NCBI GenBank assembly: GCA_964369755.1
Contig: CAYJFY010000020.1
Coordinates: 1-43,858, forward strand
Reading direction: 5' to 3'
From: CAUPWF01 sp964369755
Lineage (GTDB): Bacteria > Bacillota > Clostridia > Lachnospirales > Lachnospiraceae
DNA: 43,858 bases
The notes beneath the pieces were generated by a model. That model made no database searches, had not been told where the DNA came from, and saw only the letters and a program-made list of their open reading frames with translations. Positions within the stretch are counted from its first letter, which is position 1, and every line of letters begins with the position of its first letter. A program made the position numbers and the translations under genes. This document shows, in pieces, positions 25,085 through 33,634 of the stretch.

Positions 25085-26171
25085 ACAAATGTTAGAAGAA
25101 TCACTGAAAACAATTCGTAACGGGGAGGTTGTCGATGGTACAGTAATCGATGTGAAAACAGATGAAATCGTGCTAAATATCGGATATAAGGCAGATGGAA
25201 TCATTTCTCGCAATGAATATTCAAACGATTCTAATATCGACTTGACTGCAGTAGTATCTGTTGGTGACGTGATGACTGTAAAAGTTATGAAGGTAAATGA
25301 CGGAGATGGTCAAGTTTTATTAAGCTATATAAAAGTAATATCTTAAAAAGGAAATGAAAAATTAAGAGAAGCTTTCGAGAACAAGCAAGTTCTAAAAGCA
25401 AAGGTAGCACAAATCCTAGGTGGTGGTCTATGTGTGATCGTAGAGGAGGCAAGAGTATTTATTCCAGCAAGCCTTGTTTCAGATGTATATGAAAAAGACC
25501 TAGCAAAATATGATGGACAAGAAATCGAATTTGTAATCAGCGAGTTCAATCCAAGAAGAAACAGAGTGATTGGAGACAGACGTCAATTACTAGTAGCTGA
25601 TAAGATGGAGAGACAAAAAGAGCTATTTGCAAAGCTTCAAGTAAATGATGTAATTACTGGAGTTGTTAAGAATGTAACGGACTTTGGTGCTTTCGTAGAC
25701 CTAGGTGGTGTAGATGGATTGTTACACATTTCAGAAATGTCATGGGGACGTGTGGATAATCCGAAAAACGTTCTTAAAGTTGGAGATGAAATCGAAGTTT
25801 TGGTAAAAGAGATTAATAATACAAAAGTTGCGCTTAGTGCAAAATTCCCAGATAAGAATCCATGGGCAAATGCAGAAGAGAAGTTTGCAGTAGGAAATGA
25901 TATCACTGGTAGAGTTGCTCGTATGACAGATTTTGGTGCATTTATCGAGTTGGCACCAGGTGTTGATGCATTGTTGCACGTATCGCAAATTTCTAGAAAT
26001 CACGTGGAAAAGCCATCGGATGTATTGAGAGTTGGAGATGAAATTACAGCAAAAGTTGTTGATTTAAACATTGCAGATAAAAAAATCAGCTTAAGTATGA
26101 AGGCATTAGAGCCAGATATGGTAGAAGAATATGCAGATGAAGTGGTTGAATCTGACGAGTCAGCAGAATAA
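25065..26171 (+). pseudogene. rpsA: Ribosomal protein S1-type gene interrupted by an in-frame TAA
   Basis: Translation starts at ATG 25065 (GAGGAGGT upstream). The first S1 domain (NGEVVDGTVIDVKTDEIVLNI) runs to TAA 25344-25346. The same frame then continues directly with KGNEKLREAFENKQVL and three more S1 domains to 26171, including GVVKNVTDFGAFVDLGGVDG. No base is missing, so a single GAA-to-TAA type change would explain the break. The second half has no good start (a GTG at 25434 lacks a site). Either S1 is truncated to 93 residues, or the stop is a sequence error or read through. S1 binds mRNA to the ribosome in many bacteria. Confidence 0.75.
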
Positions 26172-26190
26172 ACATAATTGAATCATTCTA

Positions 26191-26228
26191 AAAACCAAGT
26201 TTACCTTTTGGGTGACTTGGTTTTTTTG
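26191..26228 (+). terminator. Rho-independent terminator after rpsA
   Basis: The stem AAAACCAAGT / ACTTGGTTTT is followed by a run of T. It separates the cmk-ispH-rpsA group from the rnf operon. Confidence 0.8.
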
Positions 26229-26259
26229 TGCAACGAAACAAATGAATTGTGTTAATGTT

Positions 26260-26286
26260 TTGACAAAATGTACTAAAATTTATACA
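26260..26286 (+). promoter_or_regulatory. Probable promoter of the rnf operon
   Basis: TTGACA (about 26260-26265) is a perfect -35. A -10 such as TATACA or TACATA follows 15-17 bases later (26281-26288). The start codon of rnfC is about 70 bases downstream, so an untranslated leader exists; no riboswitch is recognised in it. Confidence 0.5.
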
Positions 26287-26358
26287 TAAAACTGAAAATT
26301 ATTGATAGATTTATATAAAATTATTTAGTATAGTTGTTATTAAAAAGGAGGTAGAAGA

Positions 26359-27684
26359 ATGCGCTTATTTACATTTAAAGGTGGAATTCATCCAAAAGAT
26401 GGAAAAGAATATTCCAAAGATAAAGCAATTACTAACATTCTACCGGAATCGGATTTGTTATTTCCGTTGTCACAACATATAGGTGCACCGGCAAAACCAA
26501 TCGTACAAGTGGGGGATTTGGTATTACGTGGACAGATGATAGCAGAAGCTGGGGGATTTGTATCGGCGCCTATCTTTTCTTCAGTGTCTGGCAAAGTAAA
26601 AGCAATGAAAAAACATTTCAATCCGACCGGAACGAAAGTAGATTGTATTGTAATCGAAAATGATGGTTTATACAAAGAGACAGAGGAGCTGGAAAAAGGT
26701 GCAAGTATAGATAGTTCGAAGTTGTCCAAACAAGAAATTATTCAAAAGGTTCAAGATTCTGGAGTTGTGGGACTAGGAGGTGCAGGATTTCCTACTCATG
26801 TAAAGTTTTCGCCAAAAGAACCAGATAAGATTGAGTATATCATTGCAAACTGTGCGGAATGTGAACCATATATCACTGCAGATTATCGTAGAATGCTAGA
26901 ATGCCCAGAGGAATTAATTTCAGGATTGAAAATTGCACTACAGCTATTTGATAACGCACAGGGAATCTTAGGTGTAGAGGATAATAAAAAGGATTGTATC
27001 AAACTTTTACAAGAGTTGACGAAGGATGAACCGAGAATCAAGGTAATCCCACTTGCAACAAAATATCCTCAAGGTGGGGAACGTCAATTGATTTATGCAA
27101 CGACGGGGCGAAAATTACATTCAAAACTATTGCCAGCGGATGTAGGGTGTATCGTGAATAACGTGGAAACTTTGATTGCTGTGCATCATGCAGTCAATCA
27201 TGGAAGACCACTTCTAGAACGTGTTGTGACCGTGAGCGGAGATGCAATTGAGAATCCATCGAATTTCAGGATTTTAATCGGTATGAATCAAAATGAAGTG
27301 ATACAGGCTGCGGGTGGATTTAAGGAAACACCTAAAAAGATTATTTCGGGTGGTCCAATGATGGGATTTGCGATGTTTACAACAGATACACCGATTACCA
27401 AAACTTCTTCCTCTCTTCTTTGTATGAAAAGAGATGAGGTTGCTGAAAGAAAGATTACATATTGTATCAATTGTGGTCGCTGTGTAGATGTATGTCCATC
27501 TGGTCTGATTCCCTCTAAGCTGGCAGACTGTGGAGAACGTGATTTGAATATGGAATTTGATAAAATCCATGGCTTGGAATGTATCGAATGTGGTTGTTGC
27601 AGTTATGTGTGTCCATCTAAGCGACCTCTAAAGCAATCCATAGGAAGTTGCAAAAAAGTTATTTTAGCAAGTCGAAGAAAGTAA
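26359..27684 (+). CDS. rnfC: Rnf electron transport complex subunit RnfC
   Basis: The protein has 441 residues and follows AAGGAGG. It contains the flavin/NADH-binding glycine motif GLGGAGFPTH and two C-terminal [4Fe-4S] motifs, CINCGRCVDVCP and CIECGCCSYVCP. RnfC is the peripheral subunit that reduces NAD+ with electrons from ferredoxin, coupled to Na+ or H+ export. It heads an operon in the order C-D-G-E-A-B, as in Acetobacterium and clostridia. Confidence 0.96.
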   Translation: MRLFTFKGGIHPKDGKEYSKDKAITNILPESDLLFPLSQHIGAPAKPIVQVGDLVLRGQMIAEAGGFVSAPIFSSVSGKVKAMKKHFNPTGTKVDCIVIENDGLYKETEELEKGASIDSSKLSKQEIIQKVQDSGVVGLGGAGFPTHVKFSPKEPDKIEYIIANCAECEPYITADYRRMLECPEELISGLKIALQLFDNAQGILGVEDNKKDCIKLLQELTKDEPRIKVIPLATKYPQGGERQLIYATTGRKLHSKLLPADVGCIVNNVETLIAVHHAVNHGRPLLERVVTVSGDAIENPSNFRILIGMNQNEVIQAAGGFKETPKKIISGGPMMGFAMFTTDTPITKTSSSLLCMKRDEVAERKITYCINCGRCVDVCPSGLIPSKLADCGERDLNMEFDKIHGLECIECGCCSYVCPSKRPLKQSIGSCKKVILASRRK

Positions 27685-27711
27685 AAATACGAAAGTGAGG
27701 TTTATAGAAGA

Positions 27712-28650
27712 GTGAGTGAAAATTATAATGTCTCGGCATCACCACATGTTCGTTCGAAGATTACTACAGATAATATCATGCTTATGGTTACGATTTCATT
27801 GTTACCTGCTACGATATTTGGAGTATATAATTTTGGATTGCAAGCATTGATTGTAGTATTAGTTACAGTTGCATCTGCAGTTTTATCAGAATATGTTTAT
27901 CAAAAATTAATGAAAAAACCAGTTGCAATTGCAGATTTTAGTGCGGTGGTTACCGGATTAATCCTAGCACTGAATTTACCAGCAACCCTTCCTTGGTGGA
28001 TCTGTATTTTAGGAAGTGTGTTTGCGATTATTGTTATCAAACAGTTATTTGGAGGAATTGGACAGAACTTTATGAACCCTGCACTAGGGGCGAGATGCTT
28101 TTTGTTGATTTCATTTACTGGAAGAATGACAACCTTTACCTATGACACGTATACAGGTGCAACTCCGCTTGCTGAACTAAAGTCAACGGGTGGCATTGAG
28201 TCTTTTGACTTGATGGACATGTTGATTGGTACGATTCCGGGAACAATCGGAGAGACATCGGTTCTTGCATTGATGGCAGGGGTTATCTTCTTGATTCTAC
28301 TTGGAATCATTGATTTGAGAATTCCAGGAAGTTACATTGCGACATTTGTAGTATGTATTATCTTATTTAGTGGCCGAGGATTTGATGTTCAATATATTGT
28401 GGCACATGTATGTGGTGGAGGATTGATATTTGGCGCCTTCTATATGGCGACGGATTATGTGACGTCTCCGATTACACCAAAAGGCAAGATATTATTTGGA
28501 ATTTTTTTAGGTATATTGACAGCGATTTTCCGTTTGTTTGGAGGATCGGCAGAGGGAGTATCCTATGCAATCATATTCGGTAATCTATTAGTTCCATTGA
28601 TTGAAAAAGTAACGGTTCCTGCCGCCTTTGCAATAGGGAGGAGAAACTAA
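27712..28650 (+). CDS. rnfD: Rnf complex subunit RnfD
   Basis: The protein has 312 residues starting at GTG 27712. It has about nine to ten membrane helices. DTYTGAT (145-151) fits the flavinylation motif Dxx(S/T)GAT, so Thr151 should carry covalent FMN added by ApbE (gene at 32115). It is a core membrane electron carrier of Rnf. Its stop overlaps the rnfG start by one base. Confidence 0.95.
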   Translation: MSENYNVSASPHVRSKITTDNIMLMVTISLLPATIFGVYNFGLQALIVVLVTVASAVLSEYVYQKLMKKPVAIADFSAVVTGLILALNLPATLPWWICILGSVFAIIVIKQLFGGIGQNFMNPALGARCFLLISFTGRMTTFTYDTYTGATPLAELKSTGGIESFDLMDMLIGTIPGTIGETSVLALMAGVIFLILLGIIDLRIPGSYIATFVVCIILFSGRGFDVQYIVAHVCGGGLIFGAFYMATDYVTSPITPKGKILFGIFLGILTAIFRLFGGSAEGVSYAIIFGNLLVPLIEKVTVPAAFAIGRRN

Positions 28651-29237
28651 TGAAAAATACGATGATTAAGAATGCAGTTATTTTGACCGCCATTACTCTC
28701 GTTGCGGGAGTATGTCTTGGGTTTGTATACGAGATTACAAAAGCACCAATTGCTGTGGCAAAGGAAGAAGCGAAACAGAATGCTTATCGAGAAGTTTTTG
28801 TAGCCGCTTCGGAATTTACTAGTGTAGAGGGATTTGTTGAAGAGCAGATGACTTCAGGAATCGTGAATGAAGTGGTTGTGGCTTCTGATGGAACGACAAA
28901 TCTAGGATATGTGATTACAGTGACGAATCCAGAAGGCTATGGTGGTGATATCACATTGACTATGGGCGTGACAAATGAAGGTGTTGTAAACGGAATCTCA
29001 TTTTTGACTCTTGCAGAGACTCCTGGACTTGGGATGAATGCAAATACAGACGAGTTTAAAAATCAATATGCAGAGAAACAAGTGGATGCATTTGAAGTGA
29101 CAAAAACAGGAGCGACCTCTGATAATCAAATTGATGTAATCAGTGGAGCGACGATTACAACCGATGCCATTACACAGGGGGTAAATGCTGGTTTAGAATA
29201 TTTCAACAATCATTTTGGAGGTGGATTAGATGAATAG
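28650..29237 (+). CDS. rnfG: Rnf complex subunit RnfG
   Basis: The protein has 195 residues. One N-terminal membrane helix (about 8-28) is followed by an FMN-binding domain. DVISGAT (162-168) matches the flavinylation motif, with Thr168 as the FMN site. It carries electrons on the outer face of the complex. It overlaps rnfE by 8 bases. Confidence 0.95.
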   Translation: MKNTMIKNAVILTAITLVAGVCLGFVYEITKAPIAVAKEEAKQNAYREVFVAASEFTSVEGFVEEQMTSGIVNEVVVASDGTTNLGYVITVTNPEGYGGDITLTMGVTNEGVVNGISFLTLAETPGLGMNANTDEFKNQYAEKQVDAFEVTKTGATSDNQIDVISGATITTDAITQGVNAGLEYFNNHFGGGLDE

Positions 29238-29931
29238 ATGTATGGAACGCTTATCCAATGGTTTAATAAAAGAAAATCCAACCTTTGTGTTGATGTTGGG
29301 ATTATGTCCAACCTTAGCTGTAACGACCTCTGCCATGAATGGACTTGGTATGGGCTTGACAACAACAGCGGTTTTAGTTATGTCAAACTTTATCATTTCT
29401 CTTCTTAGAAAAATTATTCCAAGTGAGGTGCGTGTTCCTGCTTTTATCGTAATCGTGGCTTCATTTGTAACCATGGTACAGTTTTTGTTGGAAGGCTTTA
29501 TTCCTAGTTTATACGAATCACTTGGTATCTATATTCCATTGATTGTTGTAAACTGTATCATCTTGGGAAGAGCGGAAAGTTATGCTTCGAAAAACCCAGT
29601 ATTTCCTTCTATCTTTGATGGGATTGGAATGGGACTTGGATTCACGGTTGGTTTGACTAGTATCGGTATTGTTCGTGAGATACTAGGTGCAGGTCAAATA
29701 TTCGGAACCACCATTACACCGAGTTCTTATGAACCTGTAACCATTTTTATCCTAGCGCCTGGTGCGTTCTTTGTATTAGCTGTTTTAACAGCAGTACAAA
29801 ACAAGGTGAAGAGTAATATAGCGAAGAAGAAATCCAAATCACACACAAGTGCGAGTTGTGCGGATGGTTGCGGGTCTTGTGGCAGTAGTTGTGGAGCACA
29901 TGCATCCCAATTGCATAAAGAAAAGAAATAG
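29230..29931 (+). CDS. rnfE: Rnf complex subunit RnfE with Cys-rich tail
   Basis: The protein has 233 residues. The six-helix membrane core begins with ENPTFVLMLGLCPTLAVTT, one of the pseudo-symmetric halves shared with RnfA, whose Cys bind an intramembrane iron-sulfur cluster. After a basic stretch the last 30 residues contain four Cys and two His (SCADGCGSCGSSCGAH). This tail resembles a metal-binding site and is not part of the core family. Its job is unknown. Confidence 0.93.
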   Translation: MNRCMERLSNGLIKENPTFVLMLGLCPTLAVTTSAMNGLGMGLTTTAVLVMSNFIISLLRKIIPSEVRVPAFIVIVASFVTMVQFLLEGFIPSLYESLGIYIPLIVVNCIILGRAESYASKNPVFPSIFDGIGMGLGFTVGLTSIGIVREILGAGQIFGTTITPSSYEPVTIFILAPGAFFVLAVLTAVQNKVKSNIAKKKSKSHTSASCADGCGSCGSSCGAHASQLHKEKK

Positions 29932-29947
29932 AGGGGAGTAAGTACAG

Positions 29948-30523
29948 ATGGAAAATATATTAGTTGTAACAGTGGGTGCGGCCTTGGTTAACAATGTTGT
30001 ACTTAGTCAATTCTTAGGGTTATGTCCGTTTGTTGGAGTCTCTAAAAAGGTTGGGACAGCGGCAGGTATGGGAGGAGCGGTTGTCTTTGTATTGACATTA
30101 GCCTCCATTGTGACCGGTGCAATCTATGATTATATCTTAGTTCCTACAGGATTTGAATATCTACAGACCATTGTTTTTATCTTGGTTATCGCATGTTTGG
30201 TGCAATTTGTAGAAATGTTTTTAAAGAAGAAGATGCCACCACTTTATCGTGCGTTAGGAGTGTATTTACCGCTTATCACAACAAACTGTGCAGTGCTTGG
30301 GGTTGCGCTTACGAATGTTCAAAGTGAGTTTGGTGTATTCTGGGGAACAATCAATGGTTTCTTCGCTGCGATTGGATTTACAATTGCGATTGTCATTATG
30401 GCAGGTATTCGCGAAAAAACAGAATACAATGATATACCTCAGTCGTGGAAGGGTACTCCGATTGTACTTTTGACTGCAGGTTTAATGGCGATTGCTTTCT
30501 TTGGTTTCGCTGGATTAATTTAG
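29948..30523 (+). CDS. rnfA: Rnf complex subunit RnfA
   Basis: The protein has 191 residues and six membrane helices. NNVVLSQFLGLCPFVGVS and LPLITTNCAVLGVAL each carry a conserved Cys that helps bind the central iron-sulfur cluster with RnfE. It is preceded by GAGGGGAG. It lies in the operon between rnfE and rnfB, with a 16-base gap after rnfE. Confidence 0.95.
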   Translation: MENILVVTVGAALVNNVVLSQFLGLCPFVGVSKKVGTAAGMGGAVVFVLTLASIVTGAIYDYILVPTGFEYLQTIVFILVIACLVQFVEMFLKKKMPPLYRALGVYLPLITTNCAVLGVALTNVQSEFGVFWGTINGFFAAIGFTIAIVIMAGIREKTEYNDIPQSWKGTPIVLLTAGLMAIAFFGFAGLI

Positions 30524-30541
30524 GAAGGAGCGGATATAGGT

Positions 30542-31345
30542 ATGATTAGTTTGACAGGAGTACTTATTGCTGCCGTTATTGTTGGTGGAACAGGATTGTT
30601 TATCGGATTGTTTTTAGGAATTGCAGGAAAAAAACTTGCAGTAGAGGTTGACGAGAGAGAAGTTGCCGTTGCAGATGTTTTGCCGGGTAGTAACTGTGGT
30701 GGATGCGGATATGCAGGATGCTCGGGATTAGCGAGTGCCATTGCAAAAGGAGATGCTGCAGTGTCGGCATGTCCAGTTGGTGGACTCGAAGTATCAGAGA
30801 AAATCGCAAAAATTATGGGACTAGAGGCGATGGCATCTGTTCCGATGACTGCATATGTAAAATGTGCAGGAACTTGTGATAAGGCAAAGGAAGATTATAA
30901 ATATTTTGGAATACAAAGTTGTACCATGATGAGTTATGTGCAAAATGGGGGAGCAAAGTCTTGTAATCATGGATGTCTAGGATATGGGACTTGCGTAAGA
31001 GAATGTCCGTTTGAAGCGATTTATATTGAAAATGGAATTGCAGTTGTGGATAAGGACAGATGCAAGGCTTGTGGAAAATGTATTACTGCTTGTCCTAAGA
31101 AGGTATTAGAACTTGTTCCAAAGCAACAAAAATACGTGGTGCAGTGTAATTCTAAGGATAAGGGAAAAGAAGTTATGAATGCATGTAGTGCGGGTTGCAT
31201 CAGTTGTAGACTGTGTGTCAAGGCTTGTGCCTTTGATGCCATTGTTGTGGAAGATAATATTGCACATATCGATTATGAAAAATGTACCAGTTGTGGAGAG
31301 TGTGCAATCAAGTGTCCGAAAAAAATCATTGAAACTTGCGTGTAG
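30542..31345 (+). CDS. rnfB: Rnf complex subunit RnfB
   Basis: The protein has 267 residues. One N-terminal membrane helix (about 5-25) is followed by a CxxCxxxxC cluster site (NCGGCGYAGC). Ferredoxin-type clusters follow: CVREC, CKACGKCITACP, CRLCVKAC and CTSCGECAIKCP. It takes electrons from reduced ferredoxin and feeds the membrane subunits. It is the last rnf gene. Confidence 0.96.
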   Translation: MISLTGVLIAAVIVGGTGLFIGLFLGIAGKKLAVEVDEREVAVADVLPGSNCGGCGYAGCSGLASAIAKGDAAVSACPVGGLEVSEKIAKIMGLEAMASVPMTAYVKCAGTCDKAKEDYKYFGIQSCTMMSYVQNGGAKSCNHGCLGYGTCVRECPFEAIYIENGIAVVDKDRCKACGKCITACPKKVLELVPKQQKYVVQCNSKDKGKEVMNACSAGCISCRLCVKACAFDAIVVEDNIAHIDYEKCTSCGECAIKCPKKIIETCV

Positions 31346-31402
31346 GCATGTTGATGTGATATACTCTTTGAGCAAGTAAAAAAAGAGGAGGAAACTAAAG
31401 GA

Positions 31403-31714
31403 ATGGAAGAAAATTATGTGAATCCAGATTATATGAACAATCAAATAGTAGAAGAGGTGAATGATCCGCCGATGTCAGTTGGAGATTTTGTGTTGACCCT
31501 TTTAGCGCTTTGGATCCCATGTGCAGGATTTATTCTGTATATTTATTGGGCGGTTGCGAGCAATGTAAACAAAAATCGTCAGAATTTCTGCCGTGCAGCT
31601 TTGATTGTTATGGGTATTTCGGCTGTAATCGGAATTATTCTAAGTATCGTATTTGGCGTTATTTTTGCGCAACTTATGTCTGAGATGCAATACATGGAAT
31701 ATATGTATTATTAG
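31403..31714 (+). CDS. Small two-helix membrane protein, unknown function
   Basis: The protein has 103 residues. A polar, acidic N-terminus (about 1-25) is followed by two hydrophobic helices (about 28-50 and 65-92) separated by a short polar loop (NVNKNRQNF). The C-terminus is rich in Met and Tyr (EMQYMEYMYY). AGGAGG precedes the ATG by about 11 bases. I do not recognise a family with certainty. It follows rnfB by 57 bases and may be read from the same transcript. Confidence 0.7.
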   Translation: MEENYVNPDYMNNQIVEEVNDPPMSVGDFVLTLLALWIPCAGFILYIYWAVASNVNKNRQNFCRAALIVMGISAVIGIILSIVFGVIFAQLMSEMQYMEYMYY

Positions 31715-31716
31715 AT

Positions 31717-31745
31717 TTGACTTTCCAAGGGATGTTTAATATAAT
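31717..31745 (+). promoter_or_regulatory. Promoter of the DUF1883 gene
   Basis: TTGACT (31717-31722), a 17-base spacer and TATAAT (31740-31745) form a near-consensus promoter, just after the stop of the small membrane protein. Confidence 0.75.
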
Positions 31746-31783
31746 AAAAATAATTATAAGAGACATGCGGAAAGGATGATGCT

Positions 31784-32080
31784 ATGAATTATACATATTA
31801 TGATTTAGGTGAGATTAGAACAGGTGTAATTGTAGAAGTTACATTGGAAGGAAATGCAGCGAATGTACAGCTTTTGGATGATGAGAACTATCTCAATTAC
31901 AAGGGTGGAAAGCAGTATCAGTACATTGGTGGTTTGACAAAGCAGAATGTAATGAGACTTAAGACGACTCATGCAAGTCATTGGCATCTGGCCATCGATT
32001 TGAGAGGAATGAATGGGAATGTAGTCAGTTCGGTAAAGATGATTTCTTCCCCAGCTTCAAAAATTAAAACACAAAAATAA
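31784..32080 (+). CDS. DUF1883 domain protein
   Basis: The protein has 98 residues. It matches the DUF1883 pattern: an N-terminal FxxYDLG-like start (YTYYDLGEIRTG), VQLLDDENYLNYKGGKQYQYIGG, then ASHWHLAIDLRG. Relatives are small all-beta proteins of unknown function. GAAAGGATG precedes the ATG. It has its own promoter (31717) and terminator (32080), so it is a single-gene unit. Confidence 0.75.
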   Translation: MNYTYYDLGEIRTGVIVEVTLEGNAANVQLLDDENYLNYKGGKQYQYIGGLTKQNVMRLKTTHASHWHLAIDLRGMNGNVVSSVKMISSPASKIKTQK

Positions 32081-32121
32081 ATGTAAATAAGGGTGTGCAA
32101 AAGCACACCCTTATTTACATT
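32080..32121. terminator. Bidirectional terminator between DUF1883 and apbE
   Basis: A perfect 19-base inverted repeat (core AAGGGTGTGC / GCACACCCTT) with loop AAAA serves both converging genes. The apbE stop codon lies inside the right arm. Confidence 0.88.
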
Positions 32122-33095
32122 CCAGCACTTTTATGTATGGTCATATTTTCATCAATGAAGATTGCTTCGACACCTTCTAATGAATGAACTAAGTCCAATC
32201 CCTGTTCTAATCCCAGGCAGAAGACTGAGGTACTTAATGCATCTCCATCTATGGATAAATCAGAGATGATGGTTACACCCAATAGGTCGTTATCGATTGG
32301 GTAGCCAGTGTGAGGATCAAGAATATGATGATAAAATTCCCCATCTGATTCGAAATACCTCTCGTAGACACCTGAGGAAACGGCTGACTGATCACCTAAA
32401 GCGACAGAAGTAATTGAGACACCAGTGTCGTCAAAGGGTTGTTGAATCCCTACGGAAAAAGCCTCTCCAGTGGGCTTGCCTCCAATCGTAAGAACATTTC
32501 CACCCAAGTTAATCGTTGCATGTTCTACACCCTCTGAAACTAAATATTCTTTTACTTTATCTGCAATATAGCCCTTCGCAATTCCACCAAGATCGATCAT
32601 TGCTTCAGGGGAGTTTAGAGTGACGGTATTATCATCGATTTGGATTTGTTCATAACCTACATTTTCTAATGCGCTTGCAATCTCTGAATCTGTGGGAGGC
32701 GTAGTATTTGTACCAAAATCCCATAGTTCTGTAAGTGGTGCAACGGTGATATCAAACATTCCGTCGGAGAGGGTGGAATAATAGATTCCCTTCTCGATAA
32801 GTTCTATGGTATCATCGGATACCTCGACGGGTAATCCATTCGAATGATTAATCAAAGAAACTTCACTGGTTTCAATGGTTCGACTAAATTTTTCTTCGTG
32901 TTCCAGACAGAGCTGAAATACATAATCAAATATCGAGGGATCTACATCGTCCCATATTTGAACAGTAACCACTGTATCAAATAAAATTGTGGTTTGTGCG
33001 ATCGGGCTAACTTCTTTAGATTTCCTACTATATAGAAGTACGCATGCTAGGATTATCACTGCTACCAAAACAGCATAAAGTGAATTTTTCTTCAT
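32115..33095 (-). CDS. apbE: FAD:protein FMN transferase ApbE
   Basis: The protein has 326 residues. The N-terminal hydrophobic segment (about 6-23) ends in a possible lipobox ILAC, placing it outside the membrane. Family motifs are DLGGIAKGYIADKV, INLGGNVLTIGGKP and HHILDPHTGYPID, with a C-terminal DALSTSVFCLG. It moves FMN from FAD onto Thr of Dxx(S/T)GAT motifs. RnfD and RnfG, encoded just upstream, carry that motif and are the likely substrates. It is transcribed opposite to the rnf operon. Confidence 0.95.
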   Translation of the reverse strand: MKKNSLYAVLVAVIILACVLLYSRKSKEVSPIAQTTILFDTVVTVQIWDDVDPSIFDYVFQLCLEHEEKFSRTIETSEVSLINHSNGLPVEVSDDTIELIEKGIYYSTLSDGMFDITVAPLTELWDFGTNTTPPTDSEIASALENVGYEQIQIDDNTVTLNSPEAMIDLGGIAKGYIADKVKEYLVSEGVEHATINLGGNVLTIGGKPTGEAFSVGIQQPFDDTGVSITSVALGDQSAVSSGVYERYFESDGEFYHHILDPHTGYPIDNDLLGVTIISDLSIDGDALSTSVFCLGLEQGLDLVHSLEGVEAIFIDENMTIHKSAGM

Positions 33096-33125
33096 AAAAA
33101 AATCCTTTCCATTGATATAGTACCT

Positions 33126-33154
33126 ATAGTAGCTTATTTGTAGAAAAAATGCAA
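33126..33154 (-). promoter_or_regulatory. Promoter of apbE
   Basis: On the minus strand TTGCAT (33154-33149), 17 bases and TACTAT (33131-33126) fit a sigma-A promoter about 30 bases before the start codon. Confidence 0.55.
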
Positions 33155-33156
33155 TC

Positions 33157-33194
33157 GTATAAGAATGCTATACGAAACTAAAATGTATAAGAAT
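33157..33194. promoter_or_regulatory. Repeats in the apbE / NusG-II divergent region
   Basis: GTATAAGAAT occurs twice, at 33157 and 33185. Around the first copy CGTATA (33156-33161) is mirrored by TATACG (33169-33174). They lie between the two divergent promoters and could bind a shared regulator. Confidence 0.35.
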
Positions 33195-33205
33195 CGAACA
33201 TGTGG

Positions 33206-33234
33206 TTGCATTCTTAAAATTCATATGTTAAACT
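33206..33234 (+). promoter_or_regulatory. Promoter of the NusG-II / Gx-transporter genes
   Basis: TTGCAT (33206-33211), a 17-base spacer and TAAACT (33229-33234) stand just before the ribosome-binding site CAGGAG and the start codon at 33253. Confidence 0.5.
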
Positions 33235-33252
33235 AATGGACAGGAGAAAATT

Positions 33253-33624
33253 ATGAGGCGAAGTGATAAAATATTGATGATTGCTCTAGTAGGATGTGCG
33301 ATTTTAGGATATCTTGTCTTTCGATTTTTGAATCCGAATTCCCTTGTAGGAGCAGAGGTTGTTGTTTCAGTAGATGGTTCTCAGTATGATACCTATGCAT
33401 TATCTGAGAATCAAGAAGTGAAGATCGAGACAGGAGAGTCCTATAATGTCTTTCGGATAGAAGATGGAGAAGTAAATATGATATCTGCAGATTGCCCAGA
33501 TCAAATATGTGTGCATCATCATTCGATTCATGGCAATGGAGAGACGATTGTATGCTTGCCAAATCGAGTGATACTTGAGGTGAAGGGCGCTGAGCAAAGT
33601 GAATTGGATACAAATGTGAATTAA
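33253..33624 (+). CDS. NusG domain II-containing protein
   Basis: The protein has 123 residues. One membrane anchor (about 7-25) is followed by an extracellular NusG-II-like (DUF1312) domain with the conserved Cys pair motif DCPDQICVHHHSI and a late CLPNRVILEV. Proteins of this kind are found near ApbE, FMN-binding proteins and Gx transporters, suggesting a membrane redox role, but the function is unknown. It is followed after 10 bases by the Gx transporter. Confidence 0.88.
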   Translation: MRRSDKILMIALVGCAILGYLVFRFLNPNSLVGAEVVVSVDGSQYDTYALSENQEVKIETGESYNVFRIEDGEVNMISADCPDQICVHHHSIHGNGETIVCLPNRVILEVKGAEQSELDTNVN

Positions 33625-33634
33625 GGAAGTCATT

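Noticed and set aside
26230..26358. Possible riboswitch in the rnf leader
   Set aside because: No known aptamer motif or extended pairing was found by eye; the region is AT-rich and looks like a plain promoter and leader.
26388..26729. 113-residue minus-strand frame inside rnfC
   Set aside because: Antisense to a conserved gene, with no start signal.
33251..33613. 120-residue minus-strand frame opposite the NusG-II gene
   Set aside because: The plus-strand gene has a promoter, ribosome-binding site and family motifs; the opposite frame has none.
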